NCBI GenBank assembly: GCA_964432835.1
Contig: CAYSPA010000029.1
Coordinates: 1 to 13,473, forward strand
DNA length: 13,473 bases
Source of the DNA: B18-G2 sp964432835
GTDB lineage: Archaea > Thermoplasmatota > E2 > DHVEG-1 > B18-G2
Direction of reading: 5' to 3'
Part shown: positions 5,567 through 12,324 of the stretch, piece after piece
Numbering within the stretch: position 1 is the stretch's first letter
Layout: every line of letters starts with the position of its first letter
Made by a program: the position numbers and the translations under genes
Notes under the pieces: model-generated
Database searches by the model: none
The model's input: only the letters and a program-made list of their open reading frames with translations
Told to the model about the DNA's origin: nothing

Positions 5567-5917
5567 ATGGGCGTAATCCACAAAAATTTTAAGGATGTTG
5601 AACCAGAAATACCCGATGAAAAGGGAGCAAACAACGTAACCATCAGATGGTTGATAAGCGAGAAGGTTGGAGCAAAGAACTTTGCGATGAGATTATTCGA
5701 GATAGAGAAAGATGGATGTACACCTTATCACAGGCACGACTGGGAGCATGAGGTATTTATCCTCGAAGGAAAAGGGAAACTCGTGATGGAGGGTAGAGAA
5801 GAGGACCTCAATCCAGGAGATTTCGTATTTGTTCCACCAATGGAATGGCACCAGTTCAAGAATGATGAGAGCGAGAGATTGAGATTTCTCTGTCTGATAC
5901 CAATTAAGGGGAAATGA
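5567..5917 (+). CDS. Small cupin-domain protein
   Basis: A 116-residue single-domain cupin. Motif 1 is GCTPYHRHDWEHEVFILEG (50-68) with metal ligands His55, His57 and Glu62; motif 2 is GDFVFVPPMEWHQFKN (84-99) with His95. All four usual metal-binding positions are therefore filled, so a functional metal site is expected. Substrate is unknown: such stand-alone cupins may be isomerases, dioxygenases or metal or small-molecule sensors. It starts one base after the stop of the second ATPase, with GGAGG at 5553-5557 about nine bases upstream, and overlaps the next gene by four bases. Confidence 0.88.
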   Translation: MGVIHKNFKDVEPEIPDEKGANNVTIRWLISEKVGAKNFAMRLFEIEKDGCTPYHRHDWEHEVFILEGKGKLVMEGREEDLNPGDFVFVPPMEWHQFKNDESERLRFLCLIPIKGK

Positions 5918-6495
5918 ACAAGAGAAAGAAAATCGAAAATCTCAATATCGAGATACGGAACTGCAGAAGGTGTAGATTATCCCAGACCAGAACGAACGTT
6001 GTGCTGGGCGAGGGAGATATTAGTTCAAGAATCATGATTGTTGCCCAAGCACCTGGAGAGAGTGAAGATAAGGAGGGCAGGATGTTCATAGGTCCTTCGG
6101 GCAAAGTTCTGGATGAACTCTTTGAGCATGCGGGAATTGGAAGAGAGGATATCTACATGACCAATCTGATAAAATGTAAATTGCCAAAGTACAGAAAACC
6201 AAAAAGGGATGAGATAGAATCGTGCAGTCCATATCTGGATAGGGAGATCGATATAATCCAGCCAGATATCATCGTCACTCTCGGATACTTTGCAACATCC
6301 TACATATTGGGCAAGCACCTTATAGATATACCTCGGGATTTCAAACAGGTGTATGGCAGAACATTTTTTACCGAATCGGGAAGGATTATACTTCCCCTGC
6401 GCCATCCCGCGGCTTTGCTGTATAATCCCGAATTGAAAGAGAGCATGATGGAGGATTATAGAAAAGTTGGTATTGTGATGGAGGGATTAAGATGA
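5914..6495 (+). CDS. Family-4 uracil-DNA glycosylase (UDGa-like)
   Basis: A 193-residue glycosylase expected to remove uracil from DNA, the first step of base excision repair after cytosine deamination. The four [4Fe-4S] ligands of family 4 are present: Cys17 and Cys20 (CRRC), Cys88 (NLIKCKLP) and Cys104 (CSPYLDREI). Active-site motif A reads AQAPGESED (44-52); the family norm is GE(A/G)PG, so Gln45 replaces the usual Glu. The C-terminal motif LRHPAALLYNP (162-172) supplies the His and Asn. The length is typical. It overlaps the cupin and the following hydrolase by ATGA. Family 4 is confident; full catalytic activity is less certain because of Gln45. Confidence 0.9.
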   Translation: MNKRKKIENLNIEIRNCRRCRLSQTRTNVVLGEGDISSRIMIVAQAPGESEDKEGRMFIGPSGKVLDELFEHAGIGREDIYMTNLIKCKLPKYRKPKRDEIESCSPYLDREIDIIQPDIIVTLGYFATSYILGKHLIDIPRDFKQVYGRTFFTESGRIILPLRHPAALLYNPELKESMMEDYRKVGIVMEGLR

Positions 6496-7130
6496 AAATC
6501 GTTATAGTATATGATAATGTAGCTAATGAGCCCTTTAAAAGTGGATGGGGATTTTCGTGCTACATAAAGGAGAAACAAATCCTGTTTGATACTGGAGACA
6601 ATGGGAGAGCGCTTCTTCATAATATGGAACTCCTTGGTATAGATCCCATGGAGATAGAGAAAATCGTTCTATCTCATGACCATTTTGACCACAGCGGGGG
6701 TTTGAAATCTCTACTGGAAATAAACCGAGATATAGAGGTTTTTGTTCCGGAAGGTTTTTCGAAATTCAAATTGAGGAAAATCAAAAATTACAGGGTTGTT
6801 GCCGAACCACTCGAAATATCTGAAGGATGCATCGTAAGTGGAGGTATTGATAAACATAAATTTGAGCAGTTTCTGATGCTCAGGACGGCAAAGGGAATTG
6901 CGATAATAACTGGCTGTGCTCATCCCGGTCTCGATAATATACTGAGTTTCGCTGAAAGATTCGGGAAGGTGTATGCCGTTATTGGAGGATTTCACGGTTT
7001 CAGAGACATCCATCTACTTGAAGGCATAGACCTCGTTGTTCCGTGTCACTGCACAAAATACAAGAAAGAAATTATGGAGATGGATAACTCCGAAAGCTGT
7101 CAGGTTGGTAAGGAGATAGTTCTGGAATGA
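6492..7130 (+). CDS. Metallo-beta-lactamase-fold hydrolase (COG1237-like)
   Basis: A 212-residue metal-dependent hydrolase. The HxHxDH motif is SHDHFDHSGG (61-70), giving His62, His64, Asp66 and His67; further ligands are His144 in TGCAHPGLDNI, His168 in IGGFHGF, and His186 in PCHCT. TGCAHPG and GGFH are typical of the COG1237 subgroup, often annotated as an RFA-P/methanopterin-pathway enzyme by homology, though that assignment is weak. The protein is somewhat shorter than many COG1237 members (roughly 250-300 residues). It overlaps the UDG gene and the methyltransferase by four bases each and has GGAGGGA at 6480-6486. The substrate cannot be read from sequence. Confidence 0.87.
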   Translation: MKIVIVYDNVANEPFKSGWGFSCYIKEKQILFDTGDNGRALLHNMELLGIDPMEIEKIVLSHDHFDHSGGLKSLLEINRDIEVFVPEGFSKFKLRKIKNYRVVAEPLEISEGCIVSGGIDKHKFEQFLMLRTAKGIAIITGCAHPGLDNILSFAERFGKVYAVIGGFHGFRDIHLLEGIDLVVPCHCTKYKKEIMEMDNSESCQVGKEIVLE

Positions 7131-7723
7131 GTTATGTAGATTTTTATTTCACAGAGATGGGCAGAAAAATCCTGGAGATCGAAGCGGGATACATAGCTGA
7201 GAAAGTTGTTGGAAACATGATCCTGAGCGTGGGATGTGGACCCGGGATAATGGAAGAAAGGGTGAAGCATCTCACTGGTGCAGAGGTTGTATGTGCTGAC
7301 CATGATATTGAGATGCTCTCCCAATACAGAGGAGCTGTTGAAAAGATCCTGTGTAAAGCAGAAAAGTTACCTTTCAGGAACGAAAGTTTTGATGATGTGG
7401 TTTTTGTTACATCCTTAGAATTCATGGATTGCTATAAAGATGCGCTGGCGGAGGCGCACAGGGTTCTGAAAAGAGACGGAAAATTGTTAGCCCTCATGCT
7501 GAATCGGGAGTCGGAGTATTTCAGAGAAAAGATGAAAAAGAAAGATTCCTACATAGTCAGAAACATCAAGCACCCCGATACCAGTGCAATAGAGAGGGAG
7601 ATAGAGAGATTGTATCAGCTTTTGAGCAGGGAATTTATAGTTGCTGTAAGAGGTGAAAGGGTTCTGCAGAGAGGAAGCAGAGATGATGCAGCCATAATAT
7701 CAATAGAGGGTGTGAAAAGATGA
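7127..7723 (+). CDS. Class I SAM-dependent methyltransferase
   Basis: A 198-residue methyltransferase. The SAM-binding motif I is ILSVGCGPGIME (32-43); the second strand ends at CADHDIEML (56-64) with an acidic residue positioned for the ribose; KAEKLPFRNESFDDVVFVTSLEF (77-99) is motif II/III; HRVLKRDGKLLALMLNR follows. This is the UbiE/COG2226-like pattern of small-molecule methyltransferases, but the acceptor is unknown. It overlaps the genes on both sides by four bases, so it is co-translated with a metallo-hydrolase and a radical SAM enzyme, which could reflect a common cofactor or modified-nucleoside pathway (inference). Confidence 0.86.
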   Translation: MSYVDFYFTEMGRKILEIEAGYIAEKVVGNMILSVGCGPGIMEERVKHLTGAEVVCADHDIEMLSQYRGAVEKILCKAEKLPFRNESFDDVVFVTSLEFMDCYKDALAEAHRVLKRDGKLLALMLNRESEYFREKMKKKDSYIVRNIKHPDTSAIEREIERLYQLLSREFIVAVRGERVLQRGSRDDAAIISIEGVKR

Positions 7724-8664
7724 ATGATATTGCTTTCGGTCCGGTACCATCGCGAAGATTGAGGAGAAGTCTGGGAGTGAACAACATACCTCCGAAGACC
7801 TGCAGTTACTCCTGTGTTTACTGCCAGCTTGGAAAAACAACGAATCTCAGCATCGAGAGAAAGAGATTCTATGACCCCGCTTCCATAGTAAAGGAAGTGA
7901 AAAGCAGAGTGGATATCATCAGAAAAAGGGATGAGAAGATAGACTACATAACCTTTGTTCCGGACGGAGAGCCGACCCTTGATATAAATTTGCGGGAAGA
8001 GGTGAAAGAGTTAAAAGGGATGGGAATAAAACTCGCCATCCTGACAAACTCCTCCCTGATATGGAAAGAGGATGTGAGAGAAGATTTGAAGATGTTCGAT
8101 CTGGTCTCCCTGAAGATTGATGCCGTGGATTTTGATGCGTGGAAAAGAACAAACAGACCGCATCCAGAGCTGAAACTGAGCGAGATAATGGAAGGCATTA
8201 TGGATTTCTCAGACGAGTACAGAGGGAAACTCTTAACTGAAACCATGCTGATAGCGGGATACAACGATCAGAAGGAGCACATCGAAAAACTCGCAGATTT
8301 TATTGGAAGACTCCATCCATCTAAATCCTACATATCCATACCAACGCGCCCGCCGGCGGAAAAGGGAATCGAAGGAGCGACCGAAGAGATTCTGAATCTC
8401 GCCTATCAGATGTTTTCAGAGAAGGGTATAGATGTCGAGCTTTTGACCGGATTTGAAGGAGAAGATTTTTCGGTGCTTGGAGATCTGGAAAAGGAGATTC
8501 TCAGCACAGCCTCGGTTCATCCGCTCAGGGAGGATATCCTCGAAGAGATATTGGGCAAAAACGATAAGACTTGGGATATTATTGAGAAGCTCATCGCAGA
8601 TGGAAAACTAAAAGTTGTGAGATATCGCGGTAAAAATTTTTACATGAGGAAATTCGTGAGGTGA
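7720..8664 (+). CDS. Radical SAM protein (COG0731-like)
   Basis: A 314-residue radical SAM enzyme. It begins with the FGPVPSRRLRRSLGVN block (6-21) and the cluster motif CSYSCVYC (Cys28, Cys32, Cys35), followed by GEPTLD (83-88), a variant of the SAM-contacting GGEP. Residues about 255-314 look like a C-terminal winged helix (VHPLREDILEEIL ... WDIIEKLIADGKL). This is the COG0731-like group, related to but distinct from the wyosine enzyme TYW1: it lacks the TYW1 length and second cluster. The substrate is unknown. It is the last gene of the long co-oriented run beginning at 1209; a separate promoter follows. Confidence 0.88.
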   Translation: MNDIAFGPVPSRRLRRSLGVNNIPPKTCSYSCVYCQLGKTTNLSIERKRFYDPASIVKEVKSRVDIIRKRDEKIDYITFVPDGEPTLDINLREEVKELKGMGIKLAILTNSSLIWKEDVREDLKMFDLVSLKIDAVDFDAWKRTNRPHPELKLSEIMEGIMDFSDEYRGKLLTETMLIAGYNDQKEHIEKLADFIGRLHPSKSYISIPTRPPAEKGIEGATEEILNLAYQMFSEKGIDVELLTGFEGEDFSVLGDLEKEILSTASVHPLREDILEEILGKNDKTWDIIEKLIADGKLKVVRYRGKNFYMRKFVR

Positions 8665-8722
8665 AGGAGCGGAGTTTCTTCGGTGGTTTATTACCTCGTG
8701 ATATGTACAACACTTTACCATC

Positions 8723-8732
8723 ATATTTAAAA
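8723..8732 (+). promoter_or_regulatory. TATA box for the archaeosortase/lipid operon
   Basis: ATATTTAAAA lies in the 101-base gap after the radical SAM gene, centred about 38 bases before the ATG at 8766. The predicted transcript start is near 8754, giving a leader of about 11 bases with GGAG (8753-8756) at its very start. No T-tract terminator was seen for the upstream operon in this gap. Confidence 0.5.
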
Positions 8733-8765
8733 AATGTAATCCATTCACATCTGGAGAAGTAACTC

Positions 8766-10133
8766 ATGAAAGGCAAGGCATCTGATATCGCGGACAAAAT
8801 AGTAGCATTCTTCGAAAAAGAGCGTTTTAATCTTCTCACTCTATTCGTATGGATCTTTGCGCTATCCGCCATCAGACTCTGGACCGAAGCTCAGCTTTTC
8901 AACTACCCTTACAAGAACTTCAGTTACGATTACATATTTACCTACACGCACCTCATAATATTCGGTTACGCGGTAGGGATTGGAGCAGTACTTATCATGA
9001 AAATACTGACAAGAGAAAGGGTTGTGAAAATCGTCAACTTAAGTGCTCTCGGCGGAGCCATCGCAGTGATACCTCCCCTCGTGGACTATTTCATCTTCAG
9101 GAGAACTGAGCCATACAGATACATCTCTTTAGATCGCATGATGGAGATGATCGCAAGGGGCCAGTTCGATCTCTTTGAATTTGGAGGGTTTGGTCTTCTC
9201 ATGGAGATTTCTCTTATTCTCGTTCTCTCGAGCCTTTACGTATACATAAAGACCAGGTCTCCGATGAAAGGTATAGCGAATTTCTTTCTTTTTTTTGGTT
9301 TCATAAGTTTCATGGTAATACCAACTCTCAATCCCGTCATAAGAATATGGTCGAGGGGAAAGTATGGGAATCTCACCCAGCCGGTTCTCGTCGTCTATTT
9401 CCTGCTGATTGCTCTGATTCTCTTGATCGTTCTGCTGAGGGTCTGCAAAAAGGATTTCGTCTCTTCCATCATCAAAACATTTCAGCCATTGAGCTTGATT
9501 CCATTCGTTATCGTAGCTCTTGCTGGTTTTTTTCTGGCGGGACACGTATCTCTTGGAATTTCCCCAGCATGCGCGGGAAATGTGGGTACATTTGGCATCG
9601 GTCTTTTTGCCGTGTTTTTCGTATGGTCCTGTAACAGAATGGTATTGCACATGCGGGATGCGAGGTATGGACTCAGTGATAAGGACAAACTCATATCCGG
9701 TGGGATGTTAACGGTGAAGCAATCTGCAAGGATAGCTGTAATTCTCGGTATTATAGCTCTTGCTCTTGCATTCAATCTCAGCGTGACAGAATCTCTGCTG
9801 GTCCTGCTGGCAATAGTGCTGGGAGTAGCATACTCCACCAAAGTGGTCAGAACGAAGAAGCTTCTCTCATCAACGATCATGGGACTTGAAGGGCTGGTTG
9901 TGTTTTTCATGGGATGGTTTATTCCATCCTACACCGTCGAGGGCGATTATCCTCCTCACCTGAAATTCATAAAATCATCACCCGCTTTATCAAACACGGC
10001 GCTTATTGCTGGTCTGATTATTTTCTGTATCTTCTTTATCATCGGTTTTGTTCTCTCAACAAAGGGACACGTGTCCAGACCAAAAACAAAATTAAGCCTT
10101 TTTGATTTCAAAGAACGTGCAAAGAAAAGGTGA
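8766..10133 (+). CDS. Polytopic membrane protein, divergent UbiA-like C-terminal half
   Basis: A 455-residue integral membrane protein with roughly ten to twelve hydrophobic segments. Residues 1-235 hold about six (near 22-40, 57-80, 92-112, 143-162, 169-187 and 207-227) and resemble no family I can name. From about 238 the sequence follows UbiA prenyltransferases: a first helix ending ALAGFFLAGH, CNRMVLHMRDARYGLSDKDKLISGG (289-313) where NDxxDxxxD...RPLxSG is expected, and YSTKVVRTKK (356-365) in place of the YSxxLKR motif. Of the first Asp motif only Asn290 and Asp298 align; the second Asp motif (DxxDxxGD) has no counterpart before the C-terminus. Metal-diphosphate chemistry is therefore doubtful. 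It overlaps the archaeosortase gene by up to 32 bases, implying a linked role. Confidence 0.75.
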   Translation: MKGKASDIADKIVAFFEKERFNLLTLFVWIFALSAIRLWTEAQLFNYPYKNFSYDYIFTYTHLIIFGYAVGIGAVLIMKILTRERVVKIVNLSALGGAIAVIPPLVDYFIFRRTEPYRYISLDRMMEMIARGQFDLFEFGGFGLLMEISLILVLSSLYVYIKTRSPMKGIANFFLFFGFISFMVIPTLNPVIRIWSRGKYGNLTQPVLVVYFLLIALILLIVLLRVCKKDFVSSIIKTFQPLSLIPFVIVALAGFFLAGHVSLGISPACAGNVGTFGIGLFAVFFVWSCNRMVLHMRDARYGLSDKDKLISGGMLTVKQSARIAVILGIIALALAFNLSVTESLLVLLAIVLGVAYSTKVVRTKKLLSSTIMGLEGLVVFFMGWFIPSYTVEGDYPPHLKFIKSSPALSNTALIAGLIIFCIFFIIGFVLSTKGHVSRPKTKLSLFDFKERAKKR

Positions 10134-11040
10134 CGGAATAAAAACCCTGATATTCTTTCTCGCTCCCACCCTGATGGTGATTTCCGGATTGGTATTTTTC
10201 CCATTTCCCCTCGATTCGGGAATAAAAAATCTCCTTTACATACCCCTGTTTTTGAGTTTGTTTATGCTCCTTTCCGGATATTTTGGAAGAAGAAGGTTTT
10301 TGCCCGTTCTCAGAGTGGTTGGCTGGTCGCTGTTCGCTTTTTACTGGTCAACCCAGATAAACACCCTTTTCTATTATGAAGGGGGAGACGTGGTGAATGC
10401 GGTAATATGCGCTGTCGGAATTTATGTGCTGACATATTTTGCATACAAGGAACTTACCACGGATAAGGAATGCGTACCGTGGCTCGCCGCCGTCGCCGGC
10501 ACCGCGGGCTTGATTTATTTTACCTTGGATGGCATACCGATTTTGAGAGAATCGCTGATAGAGATCGTGACACGGCACTCCACTCTGCTGTATTCCATAT
10601 TTGATGGCAACATCAAGTTTGAAGACAACCTGATATGGGCTGGTTATGATTACATAAATGGCTCTTCTCCGACGGCGGAGATAATCTTCGCCTGCACCGC
10701 CATACAGTCCATGCTTCTGTTTGTTGGCTTGATCCTGCCTCTCAGAGAGGTCTGTATAAGGAGGAGGTTGCTGATGCTATCGTTCCTCATCCCAGTTATA
10801 TACTTTCTTAATCTGATCAGAAATGCCTCGGTTGTTTACTTGGTTGGATACAGGATAACGGATATGAACGTGGCTCATAACTATATCGGGAAGATGGGTA
10901 GTTTGATCGCTCTCCTGTTTCTTGTGATGGTAGTTTTCAAATATGTGCCCGAGCTTTACGATAAGATAATATGTACCCTGAATCTGTATAAAGAGGAGGA
11001 TTTCGTGGAGAGATGTTTGAAGAGGATATTCAGAAGATGA
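10102..11040 (+). CDS. artA: Archaeosortase (ArtA-type), exosortase superfamily
   Basis: An integral membrane cysteine transpeptidase-like enzyme, 312 residues, expected to cleave C-terminal sorting tags (PGF-CTERM type) of secreted proteins and transfer them to a lipid. Catalytic features: Cys198 in IIFACTAIQSM, Arg215 in LPLREVCIRRR, Arg240 in FLNLIRNASVVYLVGY, and His259 in AHNYIGK, all set between hydrophobic helices in exosortase order. Following archaetidylserine decarboxylase and synthase genes match the known genome context of ArtA. The start is uncertain: TTG 10102 and GTG 10117 both overlap the previous gene and neither has a strong ribosome site; GTG would give 307 residues. No substrate with a sorting tag lies in this window. 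Confidence 0.88.
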   Translation: MISKNVQRKGDGIKTLIFFLAPTLMVISGLVFFPFPLDSGIKNLLYIPLFLSLFMLLSGYFGRRRFLPVLRVVGWSLFAFYWSTQINTLFYYEGGDVVNAVICAVGIYVLTYFAYKELTTDKECVPWLAAVAGTAGLIYFTLDGIPILRESLIEIVTRHSTLLYSIFDGNIKFEDNLIWAGYDYINGSSPTAEIIFACTAIQSMLLFVGLILPLREVCIRRRLLMLSFLIPVIYFLNLIRNASVVYLVGYRITDMNVAHNYIGKMGSLIALLFLVMVVFKYVPELYDKIICTLNLYKEEDFVERCLKRIFRR

Positions 11041-11681
11041 GAAAACCGCGAATTGCAAAGGGAGGAGTGCCCATAATTGTATCGTCATTCGCGATAGGTG
11101 TCTCTATATTGCTGTTTTATTTTATACTGAAATTGTCCATTCTCCTTATTCTATCCGCATGTGCATTTGTTTTCACCGCATTCACCGCATTTTTTTTCAG
11201 GGACCCGGAGAGGGAAACGGGTGAGGATGTGGTTTCTCCCGCGGATGGAAGGGTGCTGAAAATATCCAAGGTCGAGGATAAGGATGTCGGAAGATGTGTA
11301 AGGATATCCATATTTATGAGTTTGCTCGATGTTCACGTTAATCGCATGCCCGTCGACGGTAAAATCCTGAAAATAAGTAGAGAAAGGGGGTTTCATTATC
11401 CGGCATACACCGATAAATCGTATAGAAACGAGAAAAACACGCTGATCATCGATAGTGATATGGGAAAAGTCAAGGTGGTACAGATCGCCGGCATGATCGC
11501 GAGGCGTATAGTGTGCTACGTGAAGGAAGGGGACAATCTGAAAAAGGGTGAAAGAATAGGTATGATAAGATTTGGCTCGAGGGTCGATATTCTGCTACCG
11601 GAGGATAAGGTCAGCGTTGTGGTAAGAGAAGGAAAATCGGTAAAAGCGGGAGCTGATACGATTGCAAAAATCAATGCTTAA
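11013..11681 (+). CDS. asd: Archaetidylserine decarboxylase (Psd family)
   Basis: A pyruvoyl-dependent decarboxylase that would make archaetidylethanolamine from archaetidylserine at the membrane. It is a short archaeal-type Psd (222 residues) with two N-terminal hydrophobic segments (about 19-36 and 39-62), FFRDPER (61-67), SPADGR (75-80), LLDVHVNRMPVDG (105-116) with His108, and the self-cleavage motif RFGSRVDILLP (187-197). Cleavage between Gly188 and Ser189 would turn the serine into the pyruvoyl group. The start may instead be ATG 11037, which gives the ATGA overlap usual in this genome and a 214-residue product; ATG 11013 overlaps the archaeosortase by 28 bases. The next gene is the matching synthase. 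Confidence 0.9.
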   Translation: MFEEDIQKMRKPRIAKGGVPIIVSSFAIGVSILLFYFILKLSILLILSACAFVFTAFTAFFFRDPERETGEDVVSPADGRVLKISKVEDKDVGRCVRISIFMSLLDVHVNRMPVDGKILKISRERGFHYPAYTDKSYRNEKNTLIIDSDMGKVKVVQIAGMIARRIVCYVKEGDNLKKGERIGMIRFGSRVDILLPEDKVSVVVREGKSVKAGADTIAKINA

Positions 11682-12324
11682 ACTTCTGAAGCCGGGAGAT
11701 ACATTCTCCGTACTGAATCTTTTATTTGGGTTTATATCGATGCTTTTCGTACTGTACGGAGATTTCAGACTGGCCTCGATCTTTGTGCTTCTTTCCGCAC
11801 TCAGCGATGGAGTTGATGGATTTGTAGCGAGAAAACTCGGAAACGGAAAACTTGGAGAAAATCTGGACTCGCTGGCCGATTTTTCTTCCTTCTCAATTTC
11901 GCCATCTCTTCTCGCCATGTCGGTTTACCAGAATATTATACTGATACCTCCTATTCTTCTTTACATATCCTGCTCCGCTTTGAGATTATCATCATTCTAC
12001 ATGTTCAAAAGAAAGAGGGTGTTCATCGGCATGCCCACGCCCGCCGCGGGGATTACCATAACCATTTCCGCGGTAACATTTCATCATCCCCATCTCGTTG
12101 TCTTTCTATTCCTCCTTCTCTCCGCTCTCATGGTGTCAAATATTCGCTATCCAAAACCGGATAGACTCATAAGCGTGTGTGCATCCCTGCTCATCCTGTT
12201 TTATATAGCTTGTCAACTTCTACCCTGTGGATTCTTAGATTCCATCTCCGCCTATATGCTCTTCACGGGATGTTTGATTTATCTGGCGTTTGGTACTCTC
12301 TACACAAAACACCTTAGAGCATGA
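11662..12324 (+). CDS. Archaetidylserine synthase (CDP-alcohol phosphatidyltransferase)
   Basis: A 220-residue membrane enzyme expected to exchange CMP of CDP-archaeol for L-serine. The CDP-alcohol phosphatidyltransferase signature is complete: Asp49-x2-Asp52-Gly53-x2-Ala56-Arg57-x7-Gly65-x3-Asp69-x3-Asp73. About six to eight hydrophobic helices surround it. The PssA-type assignment rests on the adjacent decarboxylase and archaeosortase, which travel together in archaeal genomes. Two starts are possible: TTG 11662, nine bases after GGGAG (11648-11652), or ATG 11674, which has no ribosome site but would give 216 residues and an eight-base overlap. The stop codon abuts the stop of the convergent prenyl synthase with no base between. 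Confidence 0.9.
   Translation: MQKSMLKLLKPGDTFSVLNLLFGFISMLFVLYGDFRLASIFVLLSALSDGVDGFVARKLGNGKLGENLDSLADFSSFSISPSLLAMSVYQNIILIPPILLYISCSALRLSSFYMFKRKRVFIGMPTPAAGITITISAVTFHHPHLVVFLFLLLSALMVSNIRYPKPDRLISVCASLLILFYIACQLLPCGFLDSISAYMLFTGCLIYLAFGTLYTKHLRA

Noticed and set aside
9129..9650. 173-codon minus-strand open frame opposite the UbiA-like gene
   Set aside because: Composition is low-complexity and charged, as expected from the antisense of hydrophobic codons; the plus-strand gene is the coherent membrane protein.
10102..11040. Bacterial exosortase of an exopolysaccharide locus
   Set aside because: No polysaccharide genes are nearby; the archaetidylserine genes and archaeal promoters fit an archaeosortase.
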